DNA of 28,357 nt from a virus. Under the pieces are notes generated by a model. The model saw nothing but the letters and a program-made list of their open reading frames with translations, did not search any database and was not told where the DNA came from. This document shows, in pieces, positions 8,339 to 16,601 of this stretch. The stretch is from positions 1 through 28,357 of IMG/VR virus record IMGVR_UViG_3300034356_002782; one strand, written 5' to 3'. A program made the translations under genes and the position numbers. Positions within the stretch are counted from its first letter, which is position 1. Each line of letters opens with the position of its first letter.

Positions 8339-8346
8339 TGTATCAA

Positions 8347-9618
8347 TTAAATTTGTGGACTACTAATAAGAGGTTCGCCGTCATCGTATACTGTTTCCGA
8401 AGTAGTTTCCTGACGCAACGGATTGCTCATTTTTTGATACAAATCCATAAATGCGGACTTAGTATCATCGTATACTGTTTCCGAAGTAGTTTCCTGACGC
8501 AACGGATTGCTCATTTTTTGATACAAATCCATAAATGCGGACTTAGTATCATCGTCGAATCGATTAATGCAATATTGAATCGCATCTTCTTGATTGTTAA
8601 AAATTGAGTACGCCTGCACGATATTTACCAATCGGCGAGTGCTGATAATTTCATCTACGCCGCCCTCAAGAAAAGTCTTACGAATAATGTCTGCCCACGT
8701 AATAAGTTTCTCAGAAAATTCAGAATCAACTTTACCAAAAAATTCCATTTTATTTTGCAGAATTTTTCGTTCAACAGTAGTCGACGGATACTCTTGTTCT
8801 ACCGTAATAGGGAAGCGTTCAAGAAATGCCTCGTCCAAAATTTGTGCTGCAATAAAGCGGCCGTCATCTGTACCTCGACCCTTAGTATTTGCAGTAGCAA
8901 CTACAGTAAATCCTTCGGTAGGATAAATCATTTCACCAGTTTTCTTATTGAACAATGGCTTGCCCTCAAGAATACTTTGCATACACATTAGTTTATTTGA
9001 ACCTCGATCAATTTCATCGATCAAAAGAACTGCGCCTCGGCGCATAGCCATTAGTACAGGCCCTTCACGATAAACGACATTGCCATCTAGCAATGTATTA
9101 CCGCCGATTAGATCTTCTTCATCTGTTTCAATACTAACATTTACCCGAATACAATCTCGCCCAAGTTTTGCGCACACTTGTTCGACCATTGTAGTTTTGC
9201 CATTGCCCGATAGACCAGTAATAAAGACCGGATAAAATGTTCTTGATTTTAAAATTTGTTCCAGTTGCTTAAAAAAGCCAAACGGTACATACGTATTATC
9301 TTTTGCTGGCACAGAGTTATCAATCTCTGAAACCATTTTACGTTGCTTCAAAGGCAGAATTTGTGCGGATGGGGTGGGCGCTACAATCGGAGTATCATTC
9401 ATATAAGGATCGCTAATAGTCGAAGAATTTAATAGACTAAGGTCATATACTTTATTGACCTTGATATCTTTTCGAGAAACTAAAAAATGCGGATTCGGCA
9501 AATTTCGCATATCGCAAAATTCTAAAATTTGATCTTTAGATACTTTGCTACCATATTCTTCTTCTAATTTAATAACTAATTCGGTACGTTGCTGCTCACT
9601 GTAATGCGTTCTAGACAT
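8347..9618 (-). CDS. cobS: MoxR/CobS-type AAA+ ATPase with duplicated C-terminal segment
   Basis: A 423-residue AAA+ ATPase. Walker A is G-L-S-G-N-G-K-T (135-142), Walker B V-L-L-I-D-E-I-D (197-204), sensor 1 A-T-A-N-T (241-245), and an E-R-F-P segment near 268 carries a likely Arg finger. It resembles the CobS subunit of cobaltochelatase, found in many T4-like aquatic phages, but the same fold serves MoxR chaperones that work with VWA proteins. The next gene upstream encodes a VWA protein, so a remodelling pair is more likely than cobalamin synthesis, and no CobN is visible. The last 65 residues contain a 28-residue block twice in tandem from a perfect 84-bp duplication; the second copy may be dispensable. 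The ATG has an AGGA site and its own perfect promoter. Confidence 0.85.
   Translation of the reverse strand: MSRTHYSEQQRTELVIKLEEEYGSKVSKDQILEFCDMRNLPNPHFLVSRKDIKVNKVYDLSLLNSSTISDPYMNDTPIVAPTPSAQILPLKQRKMVSEIDNSVPAKDNTYVPFGFFKQLEQILKSRTFYPVFITGLSGNGKTTMVEQVCAKLGRDCIRVNVSIETDEEDLIGGNTLLDGNVVYREGPVLMAMRRGAVLLIDEIDRGSNKLMCMQSILEGKPLFNKKTGEMIYPTEGFTVVATANTKGRGTDDGRFIAAQILDEAFLERFPITVEQEYPSTTVERKILQNKMEFFGKVDSEFSEKLITWADIIRKTFLEGGVDEIISTRRLVNIVQAYSIFNNQEDAIQYCINRFDDDTKSAFMDLYQKMSNPLRQETTSETVYDDTKSAFMDLYQKMSNPLRQETTSETVYDDGEPLISSPQI
8381..8548. repeat. Perfect 84-bp direct tandem duplication
   Basis: Bases 8381-8464 and 8465-8548 are identical over all 84 positions, and a further seven bases (TCATCGT, 8549-8555) repeat the unit's start. 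The unit is 28 codons, so the reading frame of the ATPase gene is kept and the protein gains a second copy of the block that starts D-D-T-K-S-A-F-M-D-L. The seven-base homology at the edges fits replication slippage or recombination. Complete identity means the event is very recent, or an assembly artefact. Confidence 0.97.
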
Positions 9619-9651
9619 AATATAATCCTCAAAAGTTAAAAGCTACATCAT

Positions 9652-9680
9652 ATTATAACACCTATTGCAATTTGTGTCAA
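9652..9680 (-). promoter_or_regulatory. Perfect extended -10 sigma70 promoter for the AAA+ ATPase gene
   Basis: On the minus strand TTGACA (9680-9675), 17 bases, then TATAAT (9657-9652), with a TGT just ahead of the -10 (extended -10). The -35 contains the TGA stop of the VWA gene. It shares the block TAGGTGTTATAATAT and the GCTTGACA context with the promoter at 11913-11941. Start of RNA is expected near 9645, giving a leader of about 27 bases before ATG 9618. This is the form expected for early transcription by host RNA polymerase. Confidence 0.88.
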
Positions 9681-11887
9681 GCAATTTTACTAACGAATCT
9701 ACTCAAAAGAACTCGATTAATAGATTTGCTTTTTTGCATTTTCATAAATGCGTTTTTAATCTCTGTCTTTTTGGCTCCTGCCGAAACAACCAAATTATCT
9801 TCAGTGATTTCCAAATCTTTTCCACCAGGAATAATATAGAAATCATCATACCCAACATCATTTAACATAAAGAATTTTTGTTGTTTTGCCGTTTTATATT
9901 GCTGATCAAAATTATGAACGTATTTACCTGTTTTACTAATTCTGTTCATAACAACGTTCCTTCCAAATCTAGGAGCAATAAAAAACCCAATTGTATTTGC
10001 ACCGGATACTTTTTTCAGTAAATCGAGCAATCCAGTAGTTAATTCCGCGTTAGGAATTTTCTTACCTTCCAGCATAGTCTTAGTGTGCCGAATAATGACA
10101 TTACAATTATTCCCATACTTATCGTAGTAATTGAGATATTTATCATTTTCTTTATATACTGCCCCCGTATCGTTTGAATCGCCGTCGGTTAAAAATACTG
10201 TATTGACGACATCTAATTTATACTGTTTTCTAAAAGCTTCCGTAATATCGATTGCAGAAATAATTGCTTCATTCAAAGGAGTGCCATTCAATTGTTCAAA
10301 TTCCGAATTTCTCAAAAATTCACTGACCCCAGGATTTCTGCTACCCCTATGGTTATACCGAGAAGTCATCAATTCTCCCACAAGCAACCAATATTTAACT
10401 GCATCTTTAAAATCATTTGAATTCATTTCGCTTGATACATATTCGCGCAATCTGAATGCAACATCATCAACATGCAAATCATTTACTCGTTTTGAAAATC
10501 TACCCAATCCATTCACACTACGAGCTCTAAAATATGTAGCCGGGTCCTCTGTATTTGGAGTTTCCATACCTAGTTCAATATTAATTGAATCATTCTGTAG
10601 ATCGGTGAATGCATATACACGAAATGGAATATTTACTTTTCTGCAGAACATTACCAAAACTAAGGTTTGCTCAATTGTTGCTTGAATACTTTCACCCATA
10701 GACCCAGAATAATCCACGAACATCAATAACCCATGAGATTTACCGTCTGGGACAATTGTCATTCGTTTAAACAGATCATCATTAGTCTTATAAGAATGAA
10801 TTTTTTTCATATCCAATTTGCCAGTTTTAGCAATAGATGCCCTTGCATATTGTTTAGCATTCTTTTTAAGCTCAAATTCTTTAACCAAATAACCTATATA
10901 TTTCTTATTCGATTCTAAGAACTTTTTATACAAATGTTCTTTTGCTTTTTCTGATTGTGTAATTGCTAATGCATCTAAAGTATCAACATTAAGTGTATAA
11001 TCTTGATACCGAAATTTTGTGTAGAATTTCTGAATTGTTTTATACGGTACAATGACTTTACTAATATCAACCTCAGGCATATTGACATAAAGGTATGGCT
11101 TTACTGAATCGTCGACAAGTTGATTTTCCATTTGCCGAAAAAATTTATCAGTTACTGACTCTGGATCAAACTCGCCAATATCCGATCCTCGTCTATTTTT
11201 TGTTTTTCTGCTCTTTTTATCGAACTCGGAATCAGATTCCTCTTCTTCCCAAGTATCATCTTCCGAATCAAAATCATCATCCATATCCTCAACATAATCG
11301 ACATCATCAAAATTTTGCAATTTTGGTTCTGTTTTACCATATTCATACAATTCGTTAGATACAGAAACAACGTCATCCCACGTTTTAATACCATCAATTC
11401 GTTTTAAGAAATATTGTTCATCATCTTTGAATTGCACGTTTAAATATGAACCGACCTTATAGTGTAAATTGATACGATCAATTAAAGGTAGCGTGTTGAT
11501 GTCCCATTCATTTTTCTCAATTCCGAAAAAGTCTTTTTGCATTAGTTCAGCATATCCCTTTTTAAAGGATACCTTCAACCCCGGAAACTTTTCTTGAATA
11601 CATTTTTCAATGCGAGCGTCTTCGACAACATTTAAATATGTTTTGAAGCCTTTCTTAGACCCATCTAATACTTGGTCATGCCAACCTTCAGGTGGAGTAA
11701 ACAATGCATGACCAACCTCATGACCTAGAAGCAAATCATATAAAAACGGAGTCATGGACTTCCAAATAGGGATGACCATAACTCGATTTTTAGTATCAAA
11801 GTATGCGGTAGAAACTTTCTTGTGTTCTACTTGAATGTTTTCGGATGCTAGAAGCTTTGCTAATATAGATTTCGAATCGGCTATCAT
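9677..11887 (-). CDS. HExxH + von Willebrand factor A domain protein (CobT-like)
   Basis: A 736-residue protein. The N-terminus has a zincin-like H56-E-V-G-H60 in G-H-E-V-G-H-A-L-F, with V-V-E-D-A-R about 30 residues on (87-92) offering a third acidic ligand. A highly acidic stretch at about 194-222 follows. The C-terminal half is a VWA domain with the MIDAS set D392-Y-S-G-S396, G-T-P near 536 and T-D-G-D at 567-570. Such VWA proteins bind metal and partner with MoxR/CobS ATPases, here encoded next. CobT of cobaltochelatase has the same acidic linker plus VWA plan. The HExxH could be a protease or a structural zinc site. An AGGAG site and a perfect promoter sit just upstream. The partner substrate is unknown. 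Confidence 0.8.
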   Translation of the reverse strand: MIADSKSILAKLLASENIQVEHKKVSTAYFDTKNRVMVIPIWKSMTPFLYDLLLGHEVGHALFTPPEGWHDQVLDGSKKGFKTYLNVVEDARIEKCIQEKFPGLKVSFKKGYAELMQKDFFGIEKNEWDINTLPLIDRINLHYKVGSYLNVQFKDDEQYFLKRIDGIKTWDDVVSVSNELYEYGKTEPKLQNFDDVDYVEDMDDDFDSEDDTWEEEESDSEFDKKSRKTKNRRGSDIGEFDPESVTDKFFRQMENQLVDDSVKPYLYVNMPEVDISKVIVPYKTIQKFYTKFRYQDYTLNVDTLDALAITQSEKAKEHLYKKFLESNKKYIGYLVKEFELKKNAKQYARASIAKTGKLDMKKIHSYKTNDDLFKRMTIVPDGKSHGLLMFVDYSGSMGESIQATIEQTLVLVMFCRKVNIPFRVYAFTDLQNDSINIELGMETPNTEDPATYFRARSVNGLGRFSKRVNDLHVDDVAFRLREYVSSEMNSNDFKDAVKYWLLVGELMTSRYNHRGSRNPGVSEFLRNSEFEQLNGTPLNEAIISAIDITEAFRKQYKLDVVNTVFLTDGDSNDTGAVYKENDKYLNYYDKYGNNCNVIIRHTKTMLEGKKIPNAELTTGLLDLLKKVSGANTIGFFIAPRFGRNVVMNRISKTGKYVHNFDQQYKTAKQQKFFMLNDVGYDDFYIIPGGKDLEITEDNLVVSAGAKKTEIKNAFMKMQKSKSINRVLLSRFVSKIA

Positions 11888-11912
11888 ATGGGTCTCCTCT
11901 GGGCTTTTCTAT

Positions 11913-11941
11913 ATTATAACACCTAAAGGAGCAGTTGTCAA
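11913..11941 (-). promoter_or_regulatory. Perfect extended -10 sigma70 promoter for the VWA gene
   Basis: On the minus strand TTGACA (11941-11936), a 17-base spacer and TATAAT (11918-11913) with an extended TGT. The -35 contains the TGA stop of the upstream 91-residue gene, the same design as the promoter at 9652-9680. RNA would start near 11906, giving a leader of about 20 bases before ATG 11887. Confidence 0.9.
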
Positions 11942-12213
11942 GCCCTAGTTATAGCTAAAATTCGTTCAATTTGTTTCTCTATGAGCGGAACCCGATTTGG
12001 CCAATGTATGTATTCTTTTTCGGGATTCTTCATCAAATTAACCAAAAGGGGCATAACCATTTTTTCCAAAGTCTGCAACTTCAATTTGGTTTCGCTATCT
12101 ACAGATGTTTTGGCTTCTGCCAATATTGGTTCAGTAACATCTTTTTCATTTACTGCGGTGAAACCAAAATCGTTATCTAATTCTAGATACTCTAAAGGAA
12201 TTTTGTTAGCCAT
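11938..12213 (-). CDS. Small conserved phage protein of unknown function
   Basis: A 91-residue protein not assigned to a family. The first 35 residues are acidic; the rest is predicted helical, with E-Y-I-H-W-P-N-R at 67-74 as its most distinctive motif and an I-E-K-Q-I-E-R-I-L helix at the end. A similar K-x-Y-I-x-W-P-N-R pattern is, to my memory, recurrent in small T4-like phage proteins. The ATG follows the 2OG-oxygenase stop by three bases, with only a weak GGAAA ribosome site. Its stop codon lies inside the -35 box of the VWA promoter. Confidence 0.65.
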   Translation of the reverse strand: MANKIPLEYLELDNDFGFTAVNEKDVTEPILAEAKTSVDSETKLKLQTLEKMVMPLLVNLMKNPEKEYIHWPNRVPLIEKQIERILAITRA

Positions 12214-12216
12214 TTT

Positions 12217-12813
12217 TTATTTCCAATTGGGTCCATGGATCCAACCAACTAATGCTTTTCGGATTCCTTTGGTAACGGGTTTAACTTCATGCAAGGTATA
12301 CGAAGGAAAAAATGTGATTGTTCCGCGCTCTTTTGGGATTGCAAATGGGTTGTGGGACGTAATTAGATTTACATCGCCACCCTCATAATCCGAAGGATCC
12401 GATAATTGCATAGTAAAACTTAATTTTCTAGGGTATTGTCCCGCGCCTTGATAATGATGGTCAACGTGCGCATCATAAAAATCACCTTCTTTATATACTG
12501 AAAATTGTAGCGATTCAATATGGTTAAGATCATAATTAAACCATTTTGAATTTGCCTGAAAGACGCTGTCTGTTAATTTTCTGTAAAGCCAAGCATTTTG
12601 GTCGTTTGTAGGAATCCAACCAATAGTTGTTTTTCGAATATCTGCGTTTTCGCCTCCCGGCGTGTCAAAATTTCCACCAACCTCTGCATTTTTTAATAAA
12701 AGAGAATCGCCCAACGTAACAATATCGTCAAGCATTTCATCATCAAATATTCCTGTGTAATAACAGTAGGTATTTACCGTATGCGTTTGTAGCTGCCAAG
12801 TATCATTTGCCAT
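12217..12813 (-). CDS. 2-oxoglutarate/Fe(II)-dependent dioxygenase (prolyl-4-hydroxylase-like fold)
   Basis: A 198-residue protein with the full Fe(II) triad, H116-V-D118 and H175, plus R185 to bind the 2-oxoglutarate carboxylate in the order expected for PKHD/P4H-type oxygenases. E-G-G-D (144-147) and F-F-P-S-Y-T-L-H (168-175) are typical for the jelly-roll core. These enzymes hydroxylate proteins, small molecules or nucleic acids; the substrate here is unknown. Such oxygenases recur in T4-like aquatic phages. I chose ATG 12813, with an AGGAAG site, rather than an in-frame start 14 codons earlier that would overlap the end of gene 46. The gene follows gene 46 with one base between. Confidence 0.88.
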   Translation of the reverse strand: MANDTWQLQTHTVNTYCYYTGIFDDEMLDDIVTLGDSLLLKNAEVGGNFDTPGGENADIRKTTIGWIPTNDQNAWLYRKLTDSVFQANSKWFNYDLNHIESLQFSVYKEGDFYDAHVDHHYQGAGQYPRKLSFTMQLSDPSDYEGGDVNLITSHNPFAIPKERGTITFFPSYTLHEVKPVTKGIRKALVGWIHGPNWK

Positions 12814-12814
12814 A

Positions 12815-14533
12815 TTAACTTCCTTGTATTCTAGAGAAATTTTGGTGTTTCTCAAATTTTATAACACTTCTAAATTTATCAAATAGAAGATCTCCCTTGT
12901 GACTAATTACAAATACATTAGTCTCGTCACCTAAAGTATTTATAAGGTTCATCACATAATCTGTACCATTTGCATCTAAAGATGAATCGAAAACCTCATC
13001 AAGTAATAGCAAATTTGTGCTAGCGCAATTTTTCATTTTTGCAATTGTTCGCCAAGTAAATAATAGCGCCAAATCAATACGCTGTTTTTCGCCTTCACTA
13101 AATGATGCATAAGAAAATTCATCTCGATGCCTAGACTTTATTGTTTCATTGAATGTTTCATCCAATTCAAAATGACAAAAGAAATCCATTGCCACTAAAT
13201 ACTTGTTTACTAATTTATTAATGATTGGCAAATATTGTCTAATAATTTTAGTTTTAATTCCGGTATCTTTTAAAAGTATACCCGCAATCTCAAAATAGTG
13301 TTTTTCTTCTGTTTGCTTACCTTTTTCTTCAGACAAAAGAATAACATCTTTAGCCAATGCCTTTAATTTAGTTTTTTCCTCATCTATGTTGGTAGTATTA
13401 GTAGCACTATCCTGAATCTCTTTTGCTAATTTTTTAATATAATTTTGTTCGGCAATTAAACTAGAGCTAAATTCAATAATAGATTCATTCAATTCTGCAA
13501 TCTTAGTTTTAACTACATCTATTTTTTCTAATCGCAAATTAACATCGGTTATTTGATTTTCTAAATCATGTATTGCATCAGCAACCTCAGACGATTTATG
13601 CTTATGTTCCGTAATCGTTTTATCCTTAAAGTCCTCACTTAAATTTTGATTGCATGTAGGGCAATCATCGTGGTTAAGATAGAATGTGATGTCAGAATTT
13701 ACTTTCTTTGACTTCTCTTTAAGTTTGTCTAATACTTTAAGTATTTGTTTTTCTTTTTTCTTTGTTTCATCATCATCTAAAATTGTAAGTTTTAATCCAT
13801 CCACTTGCGATTTTAATGTGTTTATCTCTGTAGTAAAACCGTTAATTGCAATATTTGCAGTCTCAATTAATACTGTAGTATCCTTTGCCCGTTTTTGTAT
13901 ATCATCTTCAAGAGTTTTAATGTAGTCTTGTTGTAATTTAACTTTGCTTTTACCAAATTCTACTTTAGAATCTATATCCAAAATTGAATTTTTTATTTCA
14001 GTTTGTTTATTCTTCAATACCGAATTCATTACTGTAAATATTTGGATATCTAAAATATCCTCAATAATTTCTCTTCGATGACCCAACGGCAATTGCATAA
14101 AGGGGGTAAAGGATGCACTACCTAAAATTACAATCTGCGTAAATGATTTATAATTTAATTTTAGAATAGTATCTTCTAAATATTTTTGGTAATCTTTCGC
14201 TGCGGCATCCTGATTCAATAACACGTTCTGCACATGAATTTCAAATATACCGGGTTTAATACCCCGAACAATTTTGTATTCTTTGGGACCAATATTAAAT
14301 TCTAACTCTACTAGTAAATTTTTAGCATTGATCGTATTAAGCAATTGAGGCTTATTGATACTACGAAATGGCTTATTGAATAAAACAAAACACAATGCGT
14401 CAAGAATGGTGCTTTTACCGGCACCATTTTCACCAACAACTAATGTGGTAGTTGATTTATCTAATCCAACTTCTGTGAATTGTGCTCCTGTTGATAAGAA
14501 GTTTTTCCAACGTATAGTCTTAAATTTTATCAT
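12815..14533 (-). CDS. 46: gp46 recombination endonuclease subunit (Rad50/SbcC-like)
   Basis: A 572-residue SMC-like ATPase. Walker A is G-E-N-G-A-G-K-S (34-41), the zinc hook C291-P-T-C294 sits in the middle of two long coiled coils, the signature F-S-E-G-E-K-Q-R is at 478-485, and Walker B is L-L-L-L-D-E-V-F (508-515). Length is close to T4 gp46 (560). With gp47 it forms the Mre11-Rad50-like nuclease that resects ends for recombination-dependent replication and degrades host DNA. The ATG overlaps the gene 47 stop (ATGA), so the subunits are co-translated. A TATAAATA within the gene (12937-12944) could be a late promoter for the oxygenase gene, but it is also simply coding sequence. Confidence 0.95.
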   Translation of the reverse strand: MIKFKTIRWKNFLSTGAQFTEVGLDKSTTTLVVGENGAGKSTILDALCFVLFNKPFRSINKPQLLNTINAKNLLVELEFNIGPKEYKIVRGIKPGIFEIHVQNVLLNQDAAAKDYQKYLEDTILKLNYKSFTQIVILGSASFTPFMQLPLGHRREIIEDILDIQIFTVMNSVLKNKQTEIKNSILDIDSKVEFGKSKVKLQQDYIKTLEDDIQKRAKDTTVLIETANIAINGFTTEINTLKSQVDGLKLTILDDDETKKKEKQILKVLDKLKEKSKKVNSDITFYLNHDDCPTCNQNLSEDFKDKTITEHKHKSSEVADAIHDLENQITDVNLRLEKIDVVKTKIAELNESIIEFSSSLIAEQNYIKKLAKEIQDSATNTTNIDEEKTKLKALAKDVILLSEEKGKQTEEKHYFEIAGILLKDTGIKTKIIRQYLPIINKLVNKYLVAMDFFCHFELDETFNETIKSRHRDEFSYASFSEGEKQRIDLALLFTWRTIAKMKNCASTNLLLLDEVFDSSLDANGTDYVMNLINTLGDETNVFVISHKGDLLFDKFRSVIKFEKHQNFSRIQGS

Positions 14534-15594
14534 GCTTCCTCATAATTTTGAGCTTCTACGTATAACGATTTCATCAAAGTTTTAATACGGTCTTTATCCG
14601 CATCTGTTTCTATACTATCAACATAGTTGGATAATAAAGTCATGGTATCTTCTAAGTCAATTGTCTCATCTAAGGCTTCTGCCTCAAACTCTGAGAAGTC
14701 CTCAATAATTTTTAATTCAATTGGATTTTGATTGTATATATTTTCAATAAACGTATCAAATTTAATAAAATCTTTTTTATTTACAACTATCAATTTTATT
14801 AGTTTACTTGCAAATTTAGTAATATCTATCGTAGATACATCTTCTTTATCGTCATCATAATAATATTTTTCAAATATCGTAAAAGGATTTTCAATAAATT
14901 CTAATTCTAAAGTAACAGTATCAAAGATATGAAATCCTCTAGGATCCTCAAAATCATTCCAGAACATTTGGTATGGATTACCCAAATAATGGATATTGCC
15001 GCCACTATGCTTATGATGAAAATGTCCAGAACATACTAAATCGAATTTGCTAAATAATTTAGAATCTAATCCGCCATGCGACTCCTGCGTATTTTGCCCT
15101 TTGTACATTACAAATCCTGCTAATTCCAAATGCCCAAAGCATACCGTAGCTTTAGTTTTTTTAACTAGCGCCATCGATTCTTCGTAATTATCAGCACACA
15201 ACCAAGGCATCATTAATATAGAACAATCACCAAAGTCTACTTCTGTCGCATCTTTATATGCATTGATATTTGCATATTCAGTAAGTAATAGATCAGGGGA
15301 ATTTACATTGTTGGTATTCTTAAAGAATGTATCATGGTTACCAATGATCATATCCATGGTAATGCCAAGATATTTTGTTTGATCAAAGAAATATTCTCGG
15401 CAAGATTTTAAAGAATTAAAATTAATATATTTCCGACGATCAAAACAATCACCTAGATGAATAATATTTTTAATGTTGCGTTTTTGTAATTCTGGGAAAA
15501 ATGATTCTTGATAAAATCTTTTAAAGTATGCATCAAAGGGTTGCGAATCAGACCTTGCCCCAAAGTGCGTATCAGTAATTAACGCTATTTTCAT
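14530..15594 (-). CDS. 47: gp47 recombination endonuclease subunit (Mre11/SbcD-like)
   Basis: A 354-residue calcineurin-like phosphoesterase. Metal ligands are seen in order: D8-T-H10, G-D49, G-N86-H87-D88, H155 and G-H191-F-H193. Length is close to T4 gp47 (339). It is the nuclease partner of gp46, encoded next. The start overlaps the end of the DUF2452 gene by 23 bases, with an AGGA site about eleven bases ahead of the ATG. The C-terminal 100 residues are acidic and would hold the partner-binding part. Confidence 0.95.
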   Translation of the reverse strand: MKIALITDTHFGARSDSQPFDAYFKRFYQESFFPELQKRNIKNIIHLGDCFDRRKYINFNSLKSCREYFFDQTKYLGITMDMIIGNHDTFFKNTNNVNSPDLLLTEYANINAYKDATEVDFGDCSILMMPWLCADNYEESMALVKKTKATVCFGHLELAGFVMYKGQNTQESHGGLDSKLFSKFDLVCSGHFHHKHSGGNIHYLGNPYQMFWNDFEDPRGFHIFDTVTLELEFIENPFTIFEKYYYDDDKEDVSTIDITKFASKLIKLIVVNKKDFIKFDTFIENIYNQNPIELKIIEDFSEFEAEALDETIDLEDTMTLLSNYVDSIETDADKDRIKTLMKSLYVEAQNYEEA

Positions 15595-16075
15595 TTACAG
15601 GATTTCCTTCTTCATCAACTTCTAACCAGGTATGATCACCTAACCATTTAGCTCGTGTAATATAGTCATAGTGCGCTGGCGCACCTGTAGACCAATCATT
15701 CGGCCCATTAATTATTAAAATTGTTTTTTGTAATTTTTTATCAAATGCCAACCAATAGGTTTGTCCATGATATAATTGAAACGAATATTCTGCGGCGTGT
15801 ACTTGATCCGTGAAGTCTAGTCTATGCTTAATTCCACGTGCTTGTTTTTGTAGCACAGTAACTAATTCCATAATTCTATCATATTCTTGTTGTGCATGCA
15901 ATCTTGCAACATTTAACATCAAATCTTTTTGCTTAGTTACAGGAACAGGTGCAAATTTTACTGCACCCACCGTAACCGGATATTCTGATGTATTATGATT
16001 TATAAATGCAATAGTTAAATCGCCTACATACTCATCTTTACTTTGAGCACCTTTTGCGATATTTGTTTTTTTCAT
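15572..16075 (-). CDS. DUF2452 family protein
   Basis: A 167-residue protein that fits DUF2452 (also called the C1orf50-like family) in order. An N-terminal T-V-G-A-V-K-F-A-P strand comes first, then a long helix with Q-A-R-G-I-K-H-R (about 92-99), then A-A-E-Y-S-F-Q-L-Y-H-G-Q-T-Y-W-L, I-N-G-P-N-D-W and L-G-D-H-T-W near the C-terminus. No biochemical function is established for the family as far as I know. No signal peptide or membrane span is present. It lies between queD and gene 47 with two bases after the queD stop and a weak ribosome site, so it is probably coupled to queD. Confidence 0.8.
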   Translation of the reverse strand: MKKTNIAKGAQSKDEYVGDLTIAFINHNTSEYPVTVGAVKFAPVPVTKQKDLMLNVARLHAQQEYDRIMELVTVLQKQARGIKHRLDFTDQVHAAEYSFQLYHGQTYWLAFDKKLQKTILIINGPNDWSTGAPAHYDYITRAKWLGDHTWLEVDEEGNPVNENSVNY

Positions 16076-16077
16076 TT

Positions 16078-16560
16078 TTAGATGAATTCATTATCTTCAC
16101 GATGTCCATTTCGACCTGCCATATTAGAATCTGTTTCTCGAACTTCTACACGGCAACACCAAACTCTTTTTGCTTCTTCTGCACCGCAATTTGGTAAAAA
16201 GATAGTGTTGATATATTCATATAGAAAATCAGCAATGCCTTCGCACCCTGTTCGTTCTACTTCTGTAATTTTAGCCAGACCAATTTTGCCTAAGTGTAGT
16301 AGTTCGTCTCGCATAGGGTCATCTTCAGCAACAAGTAAAGTATGATCGAACCACTCTTCTAGACTATCCTTAAGTGGTCTCAGTCCTCCGAAGTCAGTAA
16401 CCCAATTGCGAGCATCTAAAGTATCTGCTTCAAATTCAAAGTGAAAACTCATTGCATAACCATGAATTAAATTGCAATGGGAATCGGCGCGCCATTGCCG
16501 ATAAGCAACTGGTCCGATTTGTCTGTATGTTTTTGTAGAAAAGAATTTTTTGTTTGTCAT
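16078..16560 (-). CDS. queD: QueD-like 6-carboxytetrahydropterin synthase
   Basis: A 160-residue T-fold protein of the QueD/PTPS family. H28-C29-N-L-I-H33-G-Y35 corresponds to the catalytic-Cys and zinc-His block, W-V-T-D-F-G-G-L and F-D-H-T follow, and V-R-E-T-D near the C-terminus matches the conserved Glu-Thr that anchors the pterin. QueD turns the FolE product into 6-carboxy-tetrahydropterin, the substrate of QueE. Compared with E. coli QueD the second His of H-G-H is Tyr, and the usual A-A-H is V-A-Y. I recall that divergent phage QueD proteins share this, yet zinc binding is not assured. ATG 16560 has a GGAGA site; an upstream in-frame start overlapping galE lacks one. Confidence 0.82.
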   Translation of the reverse strand: MTNKKFFSTKTYRQIGPVAYRQWRADSHCNLIHGYAMSFHFEFEADTLDARNWVTDFGGLRPLKDSLEEWFDHTLLVAEDDPMRDELLHLGKIGLAKITEVERTGCEGIADFLYEYINTIFLPNCGAEEAKRVWCCRVEVRETDSNMAGRNGHREDNEFI

Positions 16561-16601
16561 TTTATTTGTCTCCGTGTTTAAAAGAAGACACGCAGAATAT
16601 T

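Noticed and set aside
8299-8607. A plus-strand frame with an internal repeat
   Set aside because: The repeat is only the reverse side of the 84-bp duplication in the ATPase gene; no ribosome site and no recognisable product.
8347-9618. CobS as part of phage cobalamin synthesis
   Set aside because: No CobN or other cobalamin genes are visible, and the adjacent VWA protein fits a MoxR-type pair; kept as an alternative only.
11152-11397. An 81-codon minus-strand frame rich in Met and Lys
   Set aside because: It lies out of frame inside the acidic linker of the VWA gene; the composition is a by-product of Asp/Glu codons.
12937-12944. TATAAATA inside gene 46
   Set aside because: It fits a late promoter for the oxygenase gene but encodes ordinary codons in a conserved part of gp46 and is far from any gap.
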